64,000 nt of DNA from Poecilobothrus nobilitatus (taxonomy: Eukaryota; Arthropoda; Insecta; Diptera; Dolichopodidae). Positions 1 through 7,392 of this stretch are shown one piece after another; position 1 is the first letter of the stretch, and each line of letters begins with the position of its first letter. Position numbers and translations under genes: made by a program. The stretch is from assembly GCA_947095535.1 (NCBI GenBank), contig OX352773.1, positions 110,429,950-110,493,949 on the forward strand, written 5' to 3'. The notes beneath the pieces are model-generated. The model ran no database searches, had not been told where the DNA came from, and worked only from the letters and a program-made list of their open reading frames with translations.

Positions 1-532
1 AATTCATATAGACCATCAGTTCCTTTAAAAACTTCATTATCAATCAAAATATTTTTAGTAATTTCATCTATTTCAAAATTAGCATTCCCAAGTTTTCGAA
101 CATTTAATGACTCATCAAAATAGGGCCCATATGATTTATCAAGTTGTGACTTGTTAAGAACAGGAAATTGTGAAATTGATGATTCATCATCATCATCATT
201 ATGAATATGTAGAGTATTTGGTGTTGAAGTTATAAATTTACTGTAAGTATTTTGTTGCTAGGGGTTTTAACTTCCGGTTTAAATGATCTCAATAATTTTA
301 AGGTGTTATCATCACCAGCAGACAATTTAATTTCCGGTTTGACAACATTATTTGAAAATTGTTGTTGTTGTTGTTTGACAACATTTGTTAATTCTTTCAA
401 TGGTTTTATAATTGGAGTGAAAGCTTCTTCCCGATTATTGTCTTCCGATAGCTTCTGAACTTTTAAAGATTGAAATTTCCTTTTTAAATTTTTACGAGTT
501 TTAATTAAATCTTTCATAAGTTGTTCATCCAT
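1..532 (-). pseudogene. Element A: Polinton-type structural/unknown protein, frameshifted, cut by window edge
   Basis: Reading starts at ATG 532-530 and gives a basic, coiled-coil-like N-terminus with a short poly-Q run, then stops at 230. The next stretch (about 245 to 1) continues in another frame with an acidic DDDDE run and a YGPYFDE motif followed by a conserved-looking C-terminal block, so one frameshift near 240 is the likely explanation. From general knowledge, proteins of this layout sit beside the packaging ATPase in insect Polinton-like elements. Their function is unknown. It is read in the same direction as the ATPase at 670-1359. The C-terminus lies outside the window. Family assignment is inference from layout and short motifs. 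Confidence 0.55.
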
Positions 533-669
533 TTTTTGAATGTGGATTAGATCAATTATTAACTGTAAAATATCGACTGAACTGTTCTCTCGCTAACTGC
601 TAACTGATAATCGCTAACTGCTAATCACTAAATAACCCGTTTAGTTAGTAACTGCTGATCTCTTGTTAA
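533..669. repeat. Intergenic spacer with short direct repeats
   Basis: The 137-bp gap between the two minus-strand genes holds two copies of CGCTAACTGCTAA (591-603 and 612-624) plus looser 'TAACTG' echoes nearby. It precedes the start of the downstream gene (532) and may hold its promoter, but no clear TATA box is visible. Confidence 0.4.
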
Positions 670-1359
670 CTAAAATTTAACAAATTCTTCAAAATTCTTT
701 CTATAATGGCCATTATTTAAACTGCTATCTTTATCGATTAATAGAAAACTATAATTATCATTCCAGCAGCATGCACTTAATTTTTTTAAATCATTATAAG
801 ACATATCAGAATTAACATGATCATTATAAATATGTTTCAGGTTTAAATCATCTTGTTTGAATATAATTAAAAAGTTTGCATTATCTCTAACTAAATGCTT
901 TGGAATTCTTGTATATAACTGACATAAATAAAAGCTATCTACTTCTTGGTGACGTCCCATACAAAAATATGCTCTTATATTATCTTGCTTATCACAAGCT
1001 ACATCATCAAAAATAAAAATTGAGTTTGGTTGTGAGGCTGATGGTTCAATTACATCAACATTATTTGAAAATTCTTTATATCCCATTCCTTTGATTGGTT
1101 TAATTAATTTTTTTAAATATTCATATTTAGGTTGATGTAATGATTTTGAGTAAATATATATGTTTTTAAATTTCAACCCTTTGGGATCTAAAAGCATACT
1201 CAACATAACATTAGTTTTACCACAATTTGAAGGTCCTACTATTAGTCCTCTTATACTATCTGGAAAGCATTCGCCATGTTTTTTTTTTTTTATTTTGTTT
1301 TTTGAGTTTCGATCAAAATTTTTTACTTTAACTACGTTATCTACTTTTACAAATTTCAT
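670..1359 (-). CDS. Element A: genome-packaging ATPase (A32/FtsK-HerA type)
   Basis: Intact 229-aa protein. A Walker A motif GPSNCGKT lies near residues 42-49 after a basic N-terminus, and a hydrophobic strand ending in FDDV near residues 117-120 is a good Walker B. The size and these motifs match the A32-like packaging ATPases of Polintons, adintoviruses and virophages, which pump DNA into preformed double-jelly-roll capsids. It is divergent from the PLA2 gene, with only 53 bp between the two starts. No stops or frameshifts were seen, unlike the ATPases of elements B and C. Confidence is high for the fold and good for the packaging role, which is inferred from neighbouring capsid genes. Confidence 0.88.
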   Translation of the reverse strand: MKFVKVDNVVKVKNFDRNSKNKIKKKKHGECFPDSIRGLIVGPSNCGKTNVMLSMLLDPKGLKFKNIYIYSKSLHQPKYEYLKKLIKPIKGMGYKEFSNNVDVIEPSASQPNSIFIFDDVACDKQDNIRAYFCMGRHQEVDSFYLCQLYTRIPKHLVRDNANFLIIFKQDDLNLKHIYNDHVNSDMSYNDLKKLSACCWNDNYSFLLIDKDSSLNNGHYRKNFEEFVKF

Positions 1360-1412
1360 TTCTTAAAAGGTACTTACTGTTTCAGTAATTATCTAAAACT
1401 AATCGTTGTAAT
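1360..1412. promoter_or_regulatory. Divergent promoter region between ATPase and PLA2 genes
   Basis: Only 53 bp separate two divergent start codons, so the promoters of both genes must lie here or inside the opposite gene. No perfect TATA box is present. The assignment rests on gene arrangement only. Confidence 0.3.
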
Positions 1413-2225
1413 ATGTCTCTTCATAATAAATACTCAATCAGTAGCCAAAAAACCGTTAATGGAAAAGGTGTAGTTAATTCTCTAATAAATAAACTACCAT
1501 TTGAAGCACATTTACCTGGCTATAACTATTGCGGCTCTGGAACAAAACTAGCAAAACGATTATCACGAGGTGACAAAGGAATTAATGGTTTAGATGAGGC
1601 TTGTCGAGAGCATGATATAGCATATTCTCAAAATACTGATAAAAATCAACGTCATATAGCTGATAAAATATTAGCAGAGAAAGCTTGGCAAAGGGTAAAA
1701 GCTAAAGATTCAAGTTTTGGTGAACGTTTAAATTCATATCTAGTTACAAACACAATGAAAGCTAAAGTTAAACTCGGTATGGGTTTAAAAAAGAAAAACA
1801 AGAAAACTGCGAGAAAAAAGCCCTTGAAAAATGTTATAAAGGAAGCTAAAGTAGCTGTTAAATGTATAAAAAAACCAACGAATTCTAAGAATATTATAAA
1901 AATTGCTTTGCATGCTGCTAGAAATTTTTCTAAAGGACAGAAAAAAAACATTAACATTCCACGAATAATTCCCGTACCAAAAATTGGAGGAGTTTTGCCT
2001 TTAATCCCTATATTTGCAGGTCTATCAGCTATTGGTGCACTTTCAGGCGGTGCTGCAGGAATAACTAAAGCTGTTAACGATGCTAAAAATGCTCATAAAG
2101 AGTTAAAAGAAAGTCAACGTCATAATATAATGATGGAAGCGATAGCATTAAAAGGAGATAATAGTTTGCATTTAAAACCATATAAAAAAGGATTAGGTCT
2201 TTATTTGAATCCAAAAAACCATTAA
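1413..2225 (+). CDS. Element A: PLA2-domain capsid-associated protein (parvovirus VP1u-like)
   Basis: Intact 270-aa protein. Residues about 28-72 carry a viral phospholipase A2 signature: a calcium-loop-like YCGSGTKL (39-46) and the catalytic HDIAY (H67, D68) preceded by DEACRE. A Lys/Arg-rich middle (about 115-185) suits DNA or capsid-interior binding. A hydrophobic Gly/Ala-rich segment beginning GGVLPLIPIF (about 190-225) could insert in membranes. In parvoviruses such a domain helps virions leave endosomes; the same role here is inference. The C-terminus ends two codons after a canonical minus-1 slippery heptamer (2213-2219), and the downstream protease is in the minus-1 frame, so a PLA2-protease fusion may also be made. 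Confidence 0.85.
   Translation: MSLHNKYSISSQKTVNGKGVVNSLINKLPFEAHLPGYNYCGSGTKLAKRLSRGDKGINGLDEACREHDIAYSQNTDKNQRHIADKILAEKAWQRVKAKDSSFGERLNSYLVTNTMKAKVKLGMGLKKKNKKTARKKPLKNVIKEAKVAVKCIKKPTNSKNIIKIALHAARNFSKGQKKNINIPRIIPVPKIGGVLPLIPIFAGLSAIGALSGGAAGITKAVNDAKNAHKELKESQRHNIMMEAIALKGDNSLHLKPYKKGLGLYLNPKNH
2213..2219 (+). promoter_or_regulatory. Candidate minus-1 ribosomal frameshift site A_AAA_AAC
   Basis: In the PLA2 frame the codons are CCA AAA AAC CAT TAA, so bases 2213-2219 form the X_XXY_YYZ heptamer A_AAA_AAC in exactly the frame required for minus-1 slippage. The zero-frame stop is at 2223-2225. After slippage the frame from 2219 is open with no stop into the protease and ends at 2611. 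I see no strong hairpin in the next 30-60 bases, only a weak 4-bp TAAG/CTTA pairing. A simple one-base indel in an ancestral fused ORF is the competing explanation. Confidence 0.55.
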
Positions 2226-2611
2226 CTAAGCTACCCAATAGAGCTCTTACAAATATTGATTTAGAAAACTTTGGTAAAAAATACTTAAAACATTTTCGAG
2301 GAGTTTTTATGAGAGATAATTTGCCAATACGTAGACCTTGGAAATATGAATGTGGTATAATAAATTTGGATAATTCTATTGGAGATGGAACGCATTGGGT
2401 AGCTTATTTTAAAAATGTTGCAATAACTCATTATTTTGACAGTTTTGGAAATTTAAGACCACCATTAGAAGTAATAAAATATTTAGGAGATAAGCTTACA
2501 TATAATTATAATAAATATCAAAATTTTAATTCTTACAATTGCGGGCATTTATGTTTAGAATTTTTATTTCACATTGTTAAGAAAAAAATATTATCAGTAA
2601 ATAAAACATAA
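2219..2611 (+). CDS. Element A: adenovirus-type maturation cysteine protease (adenain-like)
   Basis: The frame is open from 2219; the first ATG is 2309 (100 aa from there). The catalytic His lies in GTHWVAY, the acidic/aromatic FDSFG block follows, and the catalytic Cys lies in NCGHLCLEF. Their order and spacing are those of adenain/Ulp1-type (C5) proteases that mature capsid proteins in adenoviruses and Polintons. Conserved-looking sequence (FRGVFM) lies upstream of ATG 2309 in the same frame, so translation probably begins upstream. This supports expression as a minus-1 extension of the PLA2 protein rather than from ATG 2309. No lesion was seen. Confidence 0.85.
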   Translation, partial: PLTKLPNRALTNIDLENFGKKYLKHFRGVFMRDNLPIRRPWKYECGIINLDNSIGDGTHWVAYFKNVAITHYFDSFGNLRPPLEVIKYLGDKLTYNYNKYQNFNSYNCGHLCLEFLFHIVKKKILSVNKT

Positions 2612-2921
2612 TAAAAATAAAATTTTTTTTATTTTATTCATAGTCTAGCTTTATTTAAACTGACCTACATTAATAATTTTGTTTAAGTTCAAGGTTATTT
2701 CTCTATATTTGAACATAAATGAAATAAAAAAAACTAACTGATAAAGAATAATTAGAATTTAGTTATAACAAAAGCAATTTAAACGAAAGATCTTTGTATG
2801 TATATATATTATATTATTATTAATGGACCTTAAATCTAAAATCATTGAATTTTGGATTAACCTTAAAAACATATAAAAACAGAATACACTACTAAAATAT
2901 CTCATTGTATCAATTAAAGAC
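2612..2921. other. AT-rich gap between protease and penton-like gene
   Basis: 310 bp of very AT-rich sequence. No credible ORF or repeat; it presumably holds the protease 3' end and the promoter of the following gene. Confidence 0.4.
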
Positions 2922-3620
2922 ATGTCAATAACATTAACTTTAAACGGAAACTCTTCCATATTGACAGCTAATTATTTTCCTCCTATAGATCTAAAGGGAA
3001 GCGAATACACCTGCGGTTTAGTAGATTTTCAAATGTATAACTCAATACCCAATATAGATGAGGAGAATAATAGATTTATTATTGATGATAAACCTATTAT
3101 AATTCCAACAGGTTCATATGAAATTGGTGATATTGAGCTATTTCTTAGAAAAACGTTAAATGTAACTAAAACAGATAAGGAAAAATTAATTATAAGAGCA
3201 AATAATAATACATTGAAGTGTGAAATTTTTGCAGGTAAGGATATTGATTTTGAAAGAGAATATACAATTGGAGGATTATTAGGTTTCAGTAAGAAGAAAT
3301 TATTAGCCAATTAATGGTATACTTCAGATCTTTTTGTTGATATTAATAAAATAAATATAATAAGAGTAGAATGCAATATTGTTTCTGGAGCTTATATTAA
3401 TGAAAAAGAGGCTCACATTTTACATGAATTCTCTATTAACGTCAGTCCTGGCTATAAAATAATTGAAGTTCCTAAGAATGTAATTTATTTACCGGTAACT
3501 ATTAATCAGATAAGTTCTATTACTGTAAAACTCCTTGATCAGAACGGTAATTTAATAAATTTTCGTGGAGAAACAATAACAATAAGATTGCACTTAAAGC
3601 TTCAGAATGATCGTATTTAA
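2922..3620 (+). pseudogene. Element A: penton-like (single jelly-roll) minor capsid protein with one in-frame stop
   Basis: The first 130 codons end at TAA 3312-3314, but the same frame continues open to TAA 3618-3620, giving about 232 codons in all. The N-terminal half contains a beta-rich block with YTCGLVDFQMY and IPTGSYEIGDIE. The C-terminal half ends in the strand pattern typical of insect Polinton-like penton proteins (GETITIRLHLK). It sits between the protease and the major capsid gene, the expected place for a vertex protein. The single nonsense codon in an otherwise conserved frame suggests recent inactivation. Jelly-roll assignment is by family layout, not structure. Confidence 0.7.
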
Positions 3621-3807
3621 TCAAAATTATCAATCCAATATGCATTCACAGACATCACCTCACCTTAATTCATCATTCAAACATCACCTTAATTCATCAA
3701 AGTTAGTCAAAGGAGGAGGAAGTCAACATTTAAAATACAAAAAACTATTATCATTTGAAAATAAAGAATATTTAAAACCTCTTGGATATCTACTAAAAGT
3801 AAATTAA
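3607..3807 (+). CDS. Element A: small conserved basic protein
   Basis: 66 codons from ATG 3607, which overlaps the last 14 bases of the penton-like gene; an alternative start is ATG 3640. It is His/Ser-rich at the N-terminus, then has a basic segment with KLVKGGG and a C-terminal block ENKEYLKPLGY. It ends one base before the major capsid start (3809), which is tight viral-type packing. Function unknown. I recognise the C-terminal 'NKxxLKxLG' pattern as recurring in related insect elements, but only from general familiarity. Confidence 0.55.
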   Translation: MIVFNQNYQSNMHSQTSPHLNSSFKHHLNSSKLVKGGGSQHLKYKKLLSFENKEYLKPLGYLLKVN

Positions 3808-3808
3808 A

Positions 3809-5014
3809 ATGGAACTCTTTAATGATCCTATTTTTGATGAAACTATAACTAGTGCTCATTGGTATTCATATTCACCATTCTTAAACACATTCGGATTAAG
3901 TGATATTATACGAATACAAATACAAAATCAAAACTTATATATATTACCCTCAACAAGTCTAATCTACATTGAAGGTTATGTATCAAAACATGATGGAACA
4001 ACTGTTACTCACACTAATCTAGTTAATAATGCTATACCATTTCTATTTGATGAAATTCGCTATGAACTTAATGGTAAGGAAATTGATCATAATCGTAATG
4101 TTGGAATAACTTCAACATTAAAAAACTATATCTCACTCAACCGGAATGAAAGTACAGCTTTATACAATGGAAGTTGGTCACCAGATGAATCAATTAAAAT
4201 AAATAATTTATATTTTAATTTTTGTATTCCTCTAAAAAGATTAATAGGGTTTGCTGAAGGTTACAAAAACATTATTCCACATGCAAAACATGAATTAATA
4301 TTAGCTCGCTCCCGAACAAATGATAATTCATTATTATGTACCAGTAATAATGCAAATGAAAAACCAAAACTTATTATTACTAAAATATATTGGAAGGTTC
4401 AACATATTAACTTAGCTGATAATCTTAAATTAAATGTATACCGAAGTATTGGAAATGGTTCGGTTATGAAAATTCCTTTTAGAAATTGGGAATTACATGA
4501 ATATCCAACATTACCAGCAGGAACTACACATCATATTTGGAATGTTAAAACAGCCTCACAACTTGAAAAACCTCGTTTTATTGTTTTTGCTCTACAAACT
4601 GATAAACAAAATAAACTGGATGCAGATACTTCAAATTTTAGTAATTGTGATATTGAAAATATAAAAGTACATTTAAATTCAGAATCATATCCATATGAAG
4701 ATATGAATTTAGATTTTTCAAAAAATCGTTATGCCTTAGCATATGAAGCATATTCGAATTTTAGAAGCTTTTATTATAATAACTCAACATCAGAACCTTT
4801 AGTTTCATGGGAAAACTTTAGAACTGATTCTCCAATCTTCATAATTGATACTCGTTATCAAAATGATAATCTTAAAATAGGTCCAGTTGATGTTAAAATC
4901 GAATTAAAGACTTTAAAAAAAATTCCAGCCAATACTACAGCTAATTGTCTTATTTTACATGACCGTTTAATTGAATTTAAACCACTAACAGGAGAAGTTA
5001 ATAAAATTATTTAA
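3809..5014 (+). CDS. Element A: major capsid protein, double jelly-roll type
   Basis: Intact 401-aa protein, beta-rich, with no signal peptide or membrane segment. Its features match the double-jelly-roll proteins of insect Polinton-like elements: an N-terminal block with SAHWYSYSPF, a domain with EGYVSKHDG and FLFDEIRYELNG, and a second domain with FRNWELHEYP and the C-terminal segment DTRYQNDNLKIGPVDVKIEL. Such proteins trimerise into pseudo-hexameric capsomers. Position after the penton-like gene and beside the ATPase and protease supports the role. It differs strongly from the capsid protein of elements B and C, so A is another lineage. Fold assignment is by family resemblance; a structure prediction would settle it. 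Confidence 0.78.
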   Translation: MELFNDPIFDETITSAHWYSYSPFLNTFGLSDIIRIQIQNQNLYILPSTSLIYIEGYVSKHDGTTVTHTNLVNNAIPFLFDEIRYELNGKEIDHNRNVGITSTLKNYISLNRNESTALYNGSWSPDESIKINNLYFNFCIPLKRLIGFAEGYKNIIPHAKHELILARSRTNDNSLLCTSNNANEKPKLIITKIYWKVQHINLADNLKLNVYRSIGNGSVMKIPFRNWELHEYPTLPAGTTHHIWNVKTASQLEKPRFIVFALQTDKQNKLDADTSNFSNCDIENIKVHLNSESYPYEDMNLDFSKNRYALAYEAYSNFRSFYYNNSTSEPLVSWENFRTDSPIFIIDTRYQNDNLKIGPVDVKIELKTLKKIPANTTANCLILHDRLIEFKPLTGEVNKII

Positions 5015-5144
5015 ATTTCTAAATAAAAAATAAATGAACTTATCTACAGAAGAAGTAGCATTTTAAAAACAAGTTTTTAACATATAAACTGTATTTTTAT
5101 ATAAAATTTAATCAATACAATTTATCTAAAAATATAATGTAAAA

Positions 5145-5633
5145 ATGAAATATGCAATTATTGACATACAAGGTTTTCATTATAATAACCAAAAATTCAT
5201 TTTGAAAGAAATCGCAATACTTAATTCAAATAATGAAATTCAACATTTCATTGTTAAACCTCCTTATGGATATCAAATATTGACAAACAAAGCAAAACAA
5301 ACAAACAATTGGCTAAATCCAAAAAATCACCATGGGTTCAAATGGAGTGATGGCAAAACAAATTTTCATGATGTCATCAGTTTCTTAAAGTTATTCGTAA
5401 ACAATAATAAAATTTATGTTAAGGGAGATGAGAAAAAAACCTGGATAGAAAGCATTTTAAAACAAAATAATGTATTCGATTTAAATGAACATGATTCAAC
5501 AAGTTTAAAAGTATTGAAAGATCAGCACATTCATTCTAACACAAAAAGATGTTCCTTTGATCATTTTGGAATTTGTTCCTTTGAAAATGTTCAAATAATA
5601 AAAACGCTGATCAATCAAAATAATACTATTTAA
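5145..5633 (+). CDS. Element A: DnaQ/RNase H-fold-like protein, function uncertain
   Basis: Intact 162-aa protein. The N-terminus has a hydrophobic strand followed by an Asp (YAIIDIQGF), then FILKEIAIL, a central block HHGFKWSDG, and the motif IYVKGDEKKTW near residue 90. The C-terminus carries Cys/His residues (RCSFDHFGICSFENV) that could bind zinc. The strand-Asp start followed by a second strand is reminiscent of DEDD exonucleases, but I cannot identify all four acidic residues, so activity is doubtful. Homologues with the same layout are at 22924-23397 and 40340-40831, and a shorter relative class is at 18027-18359 and 35563-35883. Confidence 0.6.
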   Translation: MKYAIIDIQGFHYNNQKFILKEIAILNSNNEIQHFIVKPPYGYQILTNKAKQTNNWLNPKNHHGFKWSDGKTNFHDVISFLKLFVNNNKIYVKGDEKKTWIESILKQNNVFDLNEHDSTSLKVLKDQHIHSNTKRCSFDHFGICSFENVQIIKTLINQNNTI

Positions 5634-5713
5634 GGAGAAAAATATTTCCATTCGATATCAATGTGAGGAGATCAATCAAACGTTATTGATCGAATCATAA
5701 TTATCACGACAAT

Positions 5714-5836
5714 ATGGATAAATATACTAAGAAAGCATCTAAACAGAAATATGAAAAGTTAGCTAATACTTCAACGGAATCAACTAAACGTTGGAAGGAA
5801 GAAAAAAACAGAATAATTCTAACAATGATAAAATAA
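5714..5836 (+). CDS. Possible 40-aa Lys-rich ORF
   Basis: ATG 5714 opens a 40-codon frame that is very rich in Lys and contains STKRWKEEKN. It lies just after the DnaQ-like gene, the same relative place as the 74-aa basic ORF at 40859-41083 of element C. No homology is evident. In DNA this AT-rich it could be chance. The remaining sequence to 6108 holds A/T runs only. Confidence 0.25.
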   Translation: MDKYTKKASKQKYEKLANTSTESTKRWKEEKNRIILTMIK

Positions 5837-6108
5837 AAACTAAGAAATAAAAATTTTTTTAAAAAAGGAGAGTTTCGATTTCATCATCATATAAAATTAC
5901 ATGAAACCTAATAAAGAAAAAATGTATATGTAAATTGGGTGGTTAAAAACCATCACTTAAAACCTGTAAATATAAAATGAATTTATTATTTATTATATAT
6001 AATAAAAACACAATTAATTTTGTTAAATAAAAAAATAAAAATTTATTTGAAACTTTGTTTTATTATTTTTATAAAATTTAGTAAAAAAAAAAGTAATGTT
6101 ATTTTTTT
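5837..6108. other. AT-rich gap
   Basis: About 270 bp of A/T-rich sequence between convergent genes. Nothing further is recognised. Confidence 0.4.
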
Positions 6109-6519
6109 TTATTTTTTTGTTATAAAAAAATTTATTTTTAATTTATTATTTTCTTTTGAAATAATTTTAAATGAATAATTAATTTTATTTGTAAAAATTG
6201 ATTTATTTGATTTATAAATCATTTTTGTAGTATGCTTTTTAACATATATGTGGGGTAAGTATGTGCAAAAAGCTTCGCATGCTATCTTAACGCTTCGTTG
6301 ATAATTGCCCAAAGCATTTTTAAAAGAAGAATCTTTTTCTTCTATTGATGTGATGACGAAATGTTTTCCAATAGGTATCTCACTCATTGCTAAATAACTA
6401 ATGGTTGGTTCATCTTCATTGATATCCTGCAAGAATTCTTCCAAGTCATCAATCTCAATATCAGATTCTTCTTCTTCTTCTTCTTGAATGTGTGTTAAAT
6501 CCATTTTCCTTATTGCCAT
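6109..6519 (-). CDS. Element A: acidic-N, putative OB-fold (ssDNA-binding-like) protein
   Basis: 136 aa. Residues 10-38 are strongly acidic (runs of E and D). The rest is a compact beta-rich domain starting near EIPIGKHFVITSIEE, with a Lys-rich C-terminus. Layout (low-complexity N-tail plus one small beta domain starting with a hydrophobic 'xxIxKxKxxxT' strand) resembles the proteins at 15599-16168 and 27345-27892. All three lie beside the acidic-protein or integrase region and immediately downstream of a tandem-repeat array. A single-strand DNA-binding role is inference only. A TATAAATA box sits 83-90 nt upstream of the start. Confidence 0.5.
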   Translation of the reverse strand: MAIRKMDLTHIQEEEEEESDIEIDDLEEFLQDINEDEPTISYLAMSEIPIGKHFVITSIEEKDSSFKNALGNYQRSVKIACEAFCTYLPHIYVKKHTTKMIYKSNKSIFTNKINYSFKIISKENNKLKINFFITKK

Positions 6520-6601
6520 TTTTTTTTGTATGTTAGGTCTATCTGGTTATTCTAGTTCAAGTTTTAAATCTCAATTAATATTCTCTTTATAATATTCTTG
6601 C

Positions 6602-6609
6602 TATTTATA
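6602..6609 (-). promoter_or_regulatory. TATA box of the 6109-6519 gene
   Basis: TATAAATA on the minus strand, 83-90 nt upstream of ATG 6519. The same octamer occurs upstream of several genes in elements B and C. Confidence 0.5.
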
Positions 6610-6654
6610 CTCAAAAATGTGAATTAATAGTGCAAATATAAAGCAAAGATAAAA

Positions 6655-6754
6655 AAATGTTATTAACTATTAAAGGATGTTTGCGGTTTTATAGTACTTA
6701 CATAAGAAAACAAATGTTATCAACTATTAGAGGATGTTTTCGGTTTTATAGTAC
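6655..6754. repeat. Two-copy 57-bp tandem repeat upstream of the OB-like gene
   Basis: Units start at 6655 and 6712; both contain ACTATTA(A/G)AGGATGTTT and GGTTTTATAGTAC. A weaker echo follows near 6795. It occupies the divergent intergenic region between the OB-like and acidic-protein genes. Confidence 0.6.
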
Positions 6755-6936
6755 CAAAATTTCTTAAATTTAATATTCCATCATATTATAAAAAATTTGT
6801 GGTTTTATGATAAGTAATAAATATTTTATTTCTATTTCTTAGTAAAGAAAAAAATTAGAATGTTTTACTATGATAAAAAAGTGTTTTGTTTGATTAAATA
6901 CAATTGAATAATAATTATATTCAAGCATTAATTAGA

Positions 6937-7290
6937 ATGGATACTGTGAAACAAGAAGCAGATTCCACTACGTTTCCATTTCATAAAATTAATAATGAAA
7001 ACAACAACAACAATAACAACAACAACAGTAACAATCAAGATGTTTAATGCTTGGATGTCTCATCTACTGCCTTAGATGAAGAAGTTCAGAGCACACATTT
7101 CGAAGGTTCAGTAATCCTCTGGCCTTTAGATGAACGAAGAGGATTAGATAGATATCACCAAGAAGAGTTTAACATACAACTAATTGATGGTGATGGTGAT
7201 GAAATAGTTAATGCAGAAATAGAATATGATATTAACAATCAACAAGGGGATCCATACTATATGGAGTGGTTGCAGAGACATTTTAATTAA
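6937..7290 (+). pseudogene. Element A: small acidic protein with one in-frame stop
   Basis: ATG 6937 starts a frame with the N-terminal motif ADSTTFPF and an Asn run encoded by (AAC)n. It meets TAA at 7045-7047, then continues open in the same frame to 7290, ending with the motif NNQQGDPYY. The two motifs also bracket the acidic proteins at 16643-16915 and 34104-34417, so this is a conserved Polinton-associated family rather than chance. Function unknown; the acidic composition suggests an activator, chaperone-like or DNA-mimic role, which is speculation. Confidence 0.6.
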
Positions 7291-7392
7291 AATAAATAAT
7301 CAAATTCTTTCTAAATTGTCAATAAATTATTTTTTATTCAAAATCTTAATAAAATTTTCAATTATTGTTAATTTTTTTAATCTTGTCAATTT

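Noticed and set aside
230..532. Poly-Q tract suggesting a host transcription factor.
   Set aside because: The downstream frame carries a Polinton-associated block and the gene lies next to the packaging ATPase, so a viral structural protein is more likely.
2226..2300. A stimulatory hairpin downstream of the slippery site.
   Set aside because: Only a 4-bp TAAG/CTTA pairing with a weak extension can be drawn by eye; a pseudoknot cannot be assessed without folding.
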